A stretch of 64,000 nt of DNA from Chryseobacterium ureilyticum. Lineage in GTDB: Bacteria; Bacteroidota; Bacteroidia; Flavobacteriales; Weeksellaceae. Under the pieces are notes generated by a model. The model did no database searches. It saw only the letters and a list, made by a program, of their open reading frames with translations, and was not told the DNA's origin. The translations under genes were made by a program, and so were the position numbers. Position 1 is the stretch's first letter. Each line of letters begins with the position of its first letter. Location: NCBI RefSeq assembly GCF_900156735.1, contig NZ_FTOL01000010.1, positions 1 to 64,000 on the forward strand. Reading direction: 5' to 3'. This document shows positions 9,521-15,482 of this stretch, piece by piece.

Positions 9521-10324
9521 TTAAGGATATTTAATTGCGTCTGATAATTCTATCGGATTGTTGTGTTTTTTAAGGAAAGATTGAAGTTTTTTTGTCATTT
9601 CTCTAAAATCAGGTTGAATCTCATTTCCCTTTTCATCTTTAAATTTAGCTTTTACATTTCCCGACTTCATTTCTCTGAACGGATCGTTATAATAATCCAT
9701 CAATATTTTTTTCAGGTTATTGTAAGAAACTTCAAGAGGTTTCAGATTCATATTTTCCAATTCCATTTTATGGAAAGTTTTTTTGAGACCTGAAAATGTA
9801 AATTCATAGGATCCACGATTATCTTTCATATACACAATTAATCCTGGTAGCCCTTTGAAAACATAAGGTCCTTCCTGAACCGGAATATCCTGAGTAAACC
9901 AAGCCTCCCAGGTTCTTCCTTTATAGTTAAGTGTTGCTTTTTGGCATTTATAACCATATTTTTCCGCTACATCTTTCTCTATTTTCCAGTCAAATTTTGT
10001 AGGAGTTGCCAGTTTATATGAATCTCTGAGTACAAAATAATATCTTGAAACATGATTCTGATCTTTCTTTATAGTAAGGAAATCATGATCACTCACAGCA
10101 AAACCATTAAATCCTGTACTTCTTAGTGAATCTACATTATATTGTTTTTCAGTAAGAAACTTTGATCCTCCATCTTGAATGATGAGAACCATTTTCTTAG
10201 TAACGTTTTCTGAACTTAGAGAGTCTTCTTTATAAACCAAATTGTAATCTATTCGCATATCCTGTGAGTACAAGCTATGAAAAACAAAAAGGAGTATACT
10301 TACTATTAATATTCTATTGTGCAT
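9521..10324 (-). CDS. GLPGLI family secreted protein
   Basis: Residues 1-20 form a signal peptide ending SLYS|Q, so the protein is exported. The family-defining motif GLPGLI is at residues 158-163 (YVFKGLPGLIVYMKD), and the 267-aa length fits. GLPGLI proteins are common in flavobacteria, are of unknown function, and often lie beside peptide-modification or TonB-dependent uptake genes. Here it is the last gene of the grasp-with-spasm cluster, 11 nt past the thioredoxin gene. It may act on or sense the exported peptide, but that is inference from position only. Confidence 0.85.
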   Translation of the reverse strand: MHNRILIVSILLFVFHSLYSQDMRIDYNLVYKEDSLSSENVTKKMVLIIQDGGSKFLTEKQYNVDSLRSTGFNGFAVSDHDFLTIKKDQNHVSRYYFVLRDSYKLATPTKFDWKIEKDVAEKYGYKCQKATLNYKGRTWEAWFTQDIPVQEGPYVFKGLPGLIVYMKDNRGSYEFTFSGLKKTFHKMELENMNLKPLEVSYNNLKKILMDYYNDPFREMKSGNVKAKFKDEKGNEIQPDFREMTKKLQSFLKKHNNPIELSDAIKYP

Positions 10325-10335
10325 GGTGTCTTAGT

Positions 10336-10998
10336 TTATTCGTTATTTTCTATTATTCCTTCTATATGATAATACAGATCTTCTTTGTCAAATTCGGGAG
10401 GATAAATATACTCATTAATAAAAACGGAAGGTGTAGAAATAATATTATTCATGGAAAACCATTCATTCAAAGAAGTAATCTTGTCTTCATTCTCATTAGA
10501 AGGATCTAGCTTTTTATCTTTCCATGGCTTAAGATGCTTATTTTCAAACCAGAAATTGAATGCTTTCATAAACTCTTCAGATCCATCCGATAAAAACAGG
10601 TTTTGAAGAATGTATAAAGGTTCATTTTTGTCTTCAACAGGATGCTTTTTAAAAAAAATATTTATTCTGATTTCTTCTTCATAAGCAAAAAGTATCTTAT
10701 TGATTGTCTCACATATATCTTTGCACATTTCACAGTAAAGGCTTGTAAATATCGTCAATTCCTGTTCACTGCTTTTATTTCCAAGTACAATCACAGGTTC
10801 AGGTAATTCTTTCTTTTCCTCCGTATGTAAAGTATTAATAAAAAGGTTATAGTTTCTGGCAACTCTTTTTTTTCTTATCAGCTGATCTTTGATGTTTTCA
10901 TTTTGTTTTAAATAAGCTCTAATCCTTAGCCATAAAACAAGGATTAACAAATAAAAAACGGCATATAAAACCAAAGGCATAATAGGTATTACATTCAT
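10336..10998 (-). CDS. membrane-anchored DsbA-like thioredoxin (split from VKOR partner)
   Basis: An N-terminal hydrophobic anchor (about residues 8-28) is followed by a thioredoxin-fold domain with the redox pair C89-E-M-C92. The C-terminal part (TPSVFINEYIYPPEFDKEDLYYHIEG) contains the expected cis-proline (TP). It aligns by eye with the last 220 residues of the fused protein at 24142-25650, including the basic stretch RxxRNYxLF after the anchor. The ATG lies one nucleotide after the stop of the VKOR-like gene (TGA-T-ATG), so the two are translated together. Its likely role is to pass disulfides made by the VKOR partner to a periplasmic substrate, probably the cluster's own peptide. Confidence 0.8.
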   Translation of the reverse strand: MNVIPIMPLVLYAVFYLLILVLWLRIRAYLKQNENIKDQLIRKKRVARNYNLFINTLHTEEKKELPEPVIVLGNKSSEQELTIFTSLYCEMCKDICETINKILFAYEEEIRINIFFKKHPVEDKNEPLYILQNLFLSDGSEEFMKAFNFWFENKHLKPWKDKKLDPSNENEDKITSLNEWFSMNNIISTPSVFINEYIYPPEFDKEDLYYHIEGIIENNE

Positions 10999-10999
10999 A

Positions 11000-11857
11000 T
11001 CACATCAATAAAATATATGTTTGTAAGAGTAAAACAAGGATGATCCCAATACATAGAGGACATATTTTTTTGATCCTGAATATCTGATAAAAGAGTGAAT
11101 ATCCTATGACAGGAAAAATGACAATCAACAAAATTTTCTGTATCATGAGGAAAACTCCATCATTGTGGCTTGCTTGCAGAAGTAATAAGCTGACGATATT
11201 CGAAAAGAAATAAACTAAACTGAAATCTCCGAAATTTGAGACAAAATTTTTACTTTTCGTATCGTTGGAGAATGAACAATCTGTATAGTTTCCGGAACAG
11301 ACTCTGTTTACAATATGATTTTCTATTCCGAATATTTTCCTTAGCGAAAGCACAGACATAAAAAATCCACATAACGATAAAAGCAGATAGATGAAAGAAA
11401 ACCGATTTATCTGATAGGCTGCAAAAATCAATAAGATCAGAACAAGACCTACAATTACCCATGGAATATGTCTGTTATTACTTGTCTTTTGGGGTATGGA
11501 ATGTGTTTCATCGATTAAAATGACAATATTATTCCATTTTTTAAGGAAGTCGTTTTCGTCCAGTGTATGTTTTCCGTTGATCAGATAATCTGTATTTGCT
11601 TTCTCAACAAAAACTAATTCCGACTGGTTATCTTTAAGCTCAACATATGTTAAAAAGTCATTGGGTAACTCATGTACCTCTGAATTTTCAATTTCTATCG
11701 CGTAATTATAGATGAAATTTACATTGAGTGCACTTATTATAGACATCAGACTTGGAAAAGCAGGATGCGACTGAATTTGGGAGGTAAATGTTTTTCTTTC
11801 TAAAAGAATATCTTTTTTTTTCAGGTATTTCAAGATATTGTCTATGCTTTCAGCCAT
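11000..11857 (-). CDS. VKOR-family disulfide oxidase with C39-like N-terminal domain
   Basis: Residues about 1-115 resemble the C39-like domain found in Bacteroidota VKOR proteins (SHPAFPSLMSIISAL) but have no cysteine at all, so the domain cannot be a peptidase. Residues about 130-285 form a multi-pass vitamin-K-epoxide-reductase domain. It has the loop cysteine pair C187/C194 and the quinone-side pair C266-P-L-C269. VKOR enzymes reoxidise a thioredoxin partner using membrane quinone. The protein ends where the fused homologue at 24142 continues into its thioredoxin domain. It is downstream of the maturases gwsG and gwsS and a lipoprotein, in one leftward operon. Confidence 0.85.
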   Translation of the reverse strand: MAESIDNILKYLKKKDILLERKTFTSQIQSHPAFPSLMSIISALNVNFIYNYAIEIENSEVHELPNDFLTYVELKDNQSELVFVEKANTDYLINGKHTLDENDFLKKWNNIVILIDETHSIPQKTSNNRHIPWVIVGLVLILLIFAAYQINRFSFIYLLLSLCGFFMSVLSLRKIFGIENHIVNRVCSGNYTDCSFSNDTKSKNFVSNFGDFSLVYFFSNIVSLLLLQASHNDGVFLMIQKILLIVIFPVIGYSLFYQIFRIKKICPLCIGIILVLLLQTYILLM

Positions 11858-11870
11858 ACTATTTTACAGA

Positions 11871-12473
11871 TTATTGAAAGTCTACAGCATTTTTGTCCCA
11901 CAAACTCTGATTAAGATCAAAAAACAAGTTATTGACTTCACGATGAAATTTTTTAAACTGAGGGTCTTTTTCGTCTGGGTTATTCAAATTAATAAACCTT
12001 ATGACTCCCCCATTACTACACTTTCTATAAATATCAACTACATTAAATTTTCCGGAATCATAGGTATACAAAACGCCATTACCTAAATCTACATCTGGTT
12101 TTCTATCATAATCTTGTACTACATTTTCCAAAGAAATATCTTTATAATAAAACCCCAGCATATTATTATAAATGCTCATATTGGTATACATAAACATAAA
12201 TTGCTCTGCGTAAGCTTTTTTTATATGTGTTTTAAGAATATGATCTATATCTTTTGTTGCAAAGAAGACATACTTTTCATTTACTTTATTAAACTGATAA
12301 TCGGAATAGGTGATGAACTGTATATTTTCATCAGAAATTTTTAAGTTATGAATACGATTACCCTCCTCATTATTTGATGGAATAGTATGTTTCAGATAAT
12401 AATAATTTTTACAGCTTTGCATAAAAAAGCTTACACAAAGTACTCCTAACAGCCCTATCAGTTTTCTATTCAT
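11871..12473 (-). CDS. lipoprotein of unknown function in grasp-with-spasm cluster
   Basis: The signal sequence ends in a lipobox (MQSC), giving Cys21 as the lipidated residue. The mature part (about 180 aa) is hydrophilic with many Asn, Tyr and Lys residues. I recognise no family. Around the end of the second third it reads DLGNGVLYTYDSGKFNVVDIY, which looks like a beta-rich fold. It lies 5 nt after gwsS and 13 nt before the VKOR gene, so it is inside the operon. It could be a periplasmic or outer-membrane partner of the peptide (receptor, immunity or chaperone), but nothing in the sequence decides this. Confidence 0.7.
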   Translation of the reverse strand: MNRKLIGLLGVLCVSFFMQSCKNYYYLKHTIPSNNEEGNRIHNLKISDENIQFITYSDYQFNKVNEKYVFFATKDIDHILKTHIKKAYAEQFMFMYTNMSIYNNMLGFYYKDISLENVVQDYDRKPDVDLGNGVLYTYDSGKFNVVDIYRKCSNGGVIRFINLNNPDEKDPQFKKFHREVNNLFFDLNQSLWDKNAVDFQ

Positions 12474-12478
12474 TATTT

Positions 12479-13477
12479 CTAGTTTAATTCAGCATTATAT
12501 GGGTCATAATTACAGGCAACTGCATAGCCATTATTACTTTTAAAGGGAACCTGAACTACCGTACAACAGAATCTGAATTCACAAGCATTACATGGAGCGA
12601 TATCTTCTTTTTTAATATTCCACAACTCGGATAACTTCTGAATGGTTCCGGTTTTTATTTTTTCAAATGAATCTGTTATATTTCCGTAGTTATTGGTATC
12701 AGTGATATTAAATTTAATTTTCCCCGATTCATCTACAAATATGGTTTTATATAATGAAAGATTATAGTTCCTTGCAATATTATAAGCTGTAGTATTGATT
12801 TCAACGGTATTAATATTAAATTTAGGTAAGAACATTCTGGCATCACTTACCGTTATAAAAAGACTCGTCACTTCATTATTTACAAGCGCTTTTTCTTTAG
12901 GTGAGTTAAAGATATACAATGTTTTTAAACGATTATTGGTATATAGTTTTTTATCAATTTTCTGGTAAGGAATAGAGAATGATATATTGGTTACTCTTGT
13001 ATAATCCAAAGCATCCAGGATTGTATTAATTTCTTTCATACAATCTTTACGATCAATATGGATATGTAATCTTTTTACTCCCAATGCACTAATATTCTCT
13101 ATAACAGTATTAAAATGATCTCTAATAAAATCCGAGAGTATCAGCGTAACAAACTGTATTGTGCATGTATCTTCATTAATACTTTTAACAGCCAGCTTCG
13201 GAAAGAACTCTTTATGAGAATAAAAAATAATTTCATTCTTTGCTAAATAATCCAGATACTTTCCAGCCATTTTATCTGCTTCAAATTCATGCAGGACAGA
13301 ACTGATTTTCTTTTGATCAATATATTCCAAGAAATCTATCATTGTATTGGGTACAAATTCTATTTCTTCTCTCTGAAGATCATAAATAGCACCTCTTTCC
13401 TCCCCTTTCACAGGGATACAGCATGAAAATACGTGGATATATTTGTCTTTATTATTCTGTAGATATGTTAATTCCAT
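12479..13477 (-). CDS. gwsS: grasp-with-spasm system SPASM-domain peptide maturase
   Basis: This is a 332-aa protein of the GwsS type. The N-terminal HVFSCCIPVKGEERGAIYDLQ region is characteristic, and the C-terminal cysteine cluster C296-x2-C299-x4-C304-C305...C322 is the SPASM-like metal site. I see no CxxxCxxC radical-SAM motif, as expected for this family, whose members look like radical-SAM peptide maturases without the catalytic cluster. It is thought to act with the ATP-grasp ligase GwsG on the precursor at 14707-14898. The ATG at 13477 overlaps the preceding small gene by 26 nt, which suggests translational coupling. Confidence 0.88.
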   Translation of the reverse strand: MELTYLQNNKDKYIHVFSCCIPVKGEERGAIYDLQREEIEFVPNTMIDFLEYIDQKKISSVLHEFEADKMAGKYLDYLAKNEIIFYSHKEFFPKLAVKSINEDTCTIQFVTLILSDFIRDHFNTVIENISALGVKRLHIHIDRKDCMKEINTILDALDYTRVTNISFSIPYQKIDKKLYTNNRLKTLYIFNSPKEKALVNNEVTSLFITVSDARMFLPKFNINTVEINTTAYNIARNYNLSLYKTIFVDESGKIKFNITDTNNYGNITDSFEKIKTGTIQKLSELWNIKKEDIAPCNACEFRFCCTVVQVPFKSNNGYAVACNYDPYNAELN

Positions 13478-13652
13478 CTTTATAAATTCTTAAGCAATAG
13501 ATTTCTGACTGGTGAATATTAGTCTTAGCTAATCTAAACGGGCGGTCTCTTTTTATTTTACTAACCTCCATGGGAGCTATATGAGAGAAAATTACAGGGA
13601 GAAGCTCTTTCTTTTTTTCGTATCCCAATTCTTTTAATAATGTTTTTTTCAT
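13452..13652 (-). CDS. small basic protein between gwsG and gwsS
   Basis: This 66-aa frame starts with an ATGA overlap on the gwsG stop and ends inside gwsS (26-nt overlap). It is lysine/arginine-rich (MKKTLLKELGYEKKKELLP..., KIKRDRPFRLAK) with one cysteine and no signal or membrane segment. Because gwsS has its own complete N-terminus, this is not a lost front part of gwsS. The tight packing argues that it is real and co-translated. I do not recognise a family. A small leader-binding or scaffolding role for the two maturases is a guess. Confidence 0.65.
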   Translation of the reverse strand: MKKTLLKELGYEKKKELLPVIFSHIAPMEVSKIKRDRPFRLAKTNIHQSEIYCLRIYKDGINISTE

Positions 13653-14614
13653 GTATTCATCGCTTTTAGATGGTTTGCTACTTTATAATGGAGATCATAA
13701 TTACAAGGTAAGGACGTCATTCTAAACTGTCCTGAAGGATTTACTTCCAAAAAATAATAATCACCATCTTTTCCTTTTATAATATCCAGTGACCCTGTAT
13801 CAAGTCCGAGATTCTTCATCAGACTACAGATCTTTTCATCAATTTCTTCAGGTAATTCATAAGGAATCATCCTATTGGGTTTACTATAATTATAATGTCT
13901 ATAATCTACACCTGTCTGTGCATCTCTCTGAGAAAAGATAGCCATTGGGTAGTTTTTTCCATTCAGATGGAAAATTCTAAGTTCATATTCTTTTTCTATT
14001 TTCTCCTGAAACAAACTTGGGAAAAAGCCTTTATAACGGGACATTGTTTTTGGCTTCACTTCCTTTGTTAAAAAGAAAAATATTTCATCTTTAACATTCA
14101 CCACTGTTCCGTCTTTTATTGATTTGGTGATATATGATTCTTTGAGGTCCAGAGAATCAGCAGTATTAGTTATTGTCGTTTTGGGAATGCTTAATCCTAG
14201 CTTTTGAGAAGCGATCAGAGTACTGATTTTATTTATTTTTTTAATATTTGAATAATGATTAAGCCATTTTTTATCTTTTAAAAAATCAAAAAAAAGATCT
14301 AACGTCGTCGTATATTCCAATTTCAGGTATTCCAGCATCTCGATATTAGTTTCCCCTTGCAAATAGGGTTTGAATTTATCAAAAAATCCAAATTTTCTGA
14401 ACCAAACACATTTAACAGATGACAGGTCTGTTTTTTCAAAGTAAATACTTTCTACAAATAATTTAGGTTCCGGTGACAGCTCATAATGCATCTTTATATT
14501 TCCGTTAAACAAATCAAGATCATTTATTCTTAAGCACTTTTCACCTAAAGCAGCCAAATGTTCCATAACGATGTTTGTATCATCATCATTTGGGGTTGAT
14601 AAAATCAGAATCAT
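13649..14614 (-). CDS. gwsG: grasp-with-spasm system ATP-grasp peptide maturase
   Basis: This 321-aa ATP-grasp protein is of the graspetide-ligase (MvdC/MvdD-like) group. ILSTPNDDDTNIVMEHLAALG opens an N-terminal domain that bears the family's WFRKFGFFDKF segment. The ATP-binding part has TKSIKDGTVV, QEKIEKEYELRIFHL and the metal-binding LDTGSLDIIKGKDGDYYFLEVNPSGQF. Such enzymes use ATP to join acidic side chains to Ser/Thr/Lys, giving ester or amide macrocycles. The likely substrate is the peptide encoded 93 nt upstream. Translation is coupled to the next gene by an ATGA overlap. Confidence 0.92.
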   Translation of the reverse strand: MILILSTPNDDDTNIVMEHLAALGEKCLRINDLDLFNGNIKMHYELSPEPKLFVESIYFEKTDLSSVKCVWFRKFGFFDKFKPYLQGETNIEMLEYLKLEYTTTLDLFFDFLKDKKWLNHYSNIKKINKISTLIASQKLGLSIPKTTITNTADSLDLKESYITKSIKDGTVVNVKDEIFFFLTKEVKPKTMSRYKGFFPSLFQEKIEKEYELRIFHLNGKNYPMAIFSQRDAQTGVDYRHYNYSKPNRMIPYELPEEIDEKICSLMKNLGLDTGSLDIIKGKDGDYYFLEVNPSGQFRMTSLPCNYDLHYKVANHLKAMNT

Positions 14615-14651
14615 ATATTATAAATTACCGAATACTATACATTAGATAAAG

Positions 14652-14680
14652 GAAGACTCTTTAAAATATAAAGAGTCTTC
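14652..14680 (-). terminator. hairpin between precursor peptide and maturase genes
   Basis: A perfect 12-bp stem (GAAGACTCTTTA with TAAAGAGTCTTC) closes a 5-nt loop. On the minus strand it follows the precursor gene with only a short T-run (CCTTTATC). The longer T8 tract is on the plus side, where no gene precedes it. Most likely it stabilises or partly terminates the precursor transcript, so the peptide is made in excess over its enzymes. The same arrangement is present at 25926-25954. Confidence 0.65.
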
Positions 14681-14706
14681 AGTTTTTTTTAGATCAGAAG
14701 GGATAA

Positions 14707-14898
14707 CTAGTCACATCCATCATTAGTACCGCCTCCACCTTTTGTAATGGTAAGCGTTTCCAATACATGCGGATCATCCATAGAGCCTGTACCTCCACAT
14801 GGTCCAGCTAATCCTGCACCACCTCCTATTGCTTTTCCAGCCATAATGCTTTTCATGTTTCCTAATTTTTTCCCCTTAAGGTTTTCTAATTTTTTCAT
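14707..14898 (-). CDS. gwsA: grasp-with-spasm precursor peptide
   Basis: This 63-residue peptide has a basic leader (MKKLENLKGKKLGNMKSIM), a glycine-rich middle (AIGGGAGLAGPCGG) and a C-terminal core. The core is rich in possible crosslink partners: T48, T50, T52, K53 and T58 against D41, D42, E47, D60 and D63. It has exactly two cysteines, C34 and C62, so a single disulfide is possible, matching the VKOR and thioredoxin genes downstream. It is the first gene of the leftward cluster, 154 nt from the divergent HTH regulator. I infer the precursor role from size, composition and position. The exact modified residues cannot be read from sequence. Confidence 0.8.
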   Translation of the reverse strand: MKKLENLKGKKLGNMKSIMAGKAIGGGAGLAGPCGGTGSMDDPHVLETLTITKGGGGTNDGCD

Positions 14899-15005
14899 GC
14901 GTTAAATTTTTAATTTGATTTTTTTTGTCATTATTGACATCAATGAAGATACAAACAAAAAAATCACCCATAAAAGAAATAATATGCATTTTTCCTGTAT
15001 TTTTC

Positions 15006-15036
15006 TTGCAAATAATTCATAAAATCTGCACATTTG
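15006..15036 (+). promoter_or_regulatory. promoter of HTH regulator
   Basis: TTG (15006-15008) is 20 nt upstream of CACATTTG (15029-15036), one mismatch from TAnnTTTG. The start codon at 15053 is 17 nt beyond. The 15 bp of AT-rich DNA on either side and the divergent precursor gene make 14899-15052 the likely control region of the island. I see no equally good promoter toward the precursor, only a TATCTTCA-like box near 14945-14952. Confidence 0.45.
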
Positions 15037-15052
15037 TAAAAAACATCAAGAA

Positions 15053-15418
15053 ATGAAGGCGTATGAAAAGTTAAAAAACCTTAGAAGGCAAAAGGGTTTA
15101 TCCCAGTTACAAATGGGAAAGATTATAGGTACAGATGCATCTAATTACTCAAGAAAAGAACGTGGAGAAGTGAAAATCTACGAGGATGAATGGGAAAAAC
15201 TGGCAAAAGTTCTGGGAGTCTCTTCGGAAAGTATTAAAAATAACGAATTAAAACATTCTCAGCGATTGGAAAATGGTATTCAAGACAGTAATATCGCTTA
15301 TTCAAAGATTCCCAACTTTATATTGGAAACTCAACATAAGTACATCGAAAGATTAGAAAGAGAAAACAAAAAACTTATAGAAGAAAATAATAAACTAAAA
15401 AACGCGGGAATAAATTAG
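15053..15418 (+). CDS. XRE-family HTH regulator with C-terminal coiled coil
   Basis: Residues about 1-62 form a Cro/CI-type helix-turn-helix (LRRQKGLSQLQMGKIIGTDASNYSRKERGE). A linker follows, then a C-terminal leucine/charged coiled coil (YIERLERENKKLIEENNKL, about 100-118) that would support dimerisation. It is 121 aa long with an ATG start. It is transcribed away from the grasp-with-spasm cluster, and regulators of this build commonly flank such clusters in Bacteroidota. Control of the shared 154-nt intergenic region is therefore the natural inference. It is followed by a strong bidirectional terminator. Confidence 0.85.
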   Translation: MKAYEKLKNLRRQKGLSQLQMGKIIGTDASNYSRKERGEVKIYEDEWEKLAKVLGVSSESIKNNELKHSQRLENGIQDSNIAYSKIPNFILETQHKYIERLERENKKLIEENNKLKNAGIN

Positions 15419-15435
15419 TACTCTCTATTCAATAA

Positions 15436-15463
15436 AAAAAGCATCTTTTACAAGATGCTTTTT
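15436..15463. terminator. bidirectional terminator (HTH gene / maeB)
   Basis: The stem GCATCTT-TTAC-AAGATGC is extended by A5/T5 on both sides (12 bp in all). It serves the convergent HTH gene (+) and maeB (-) and marks the right boundary of the peptide island. Confidence 0.85.
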
Positions 15464-15482
15464 CATTATTATATTAATAATC

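Noticed and set aside
12479-13652. gwsS broken by a frameshift with the 66-aa frame as its N-terminus
   Set aside because: gwsS at 13477 already has the full family N-terminus, and the small frame has its own ATGA-coupled start.
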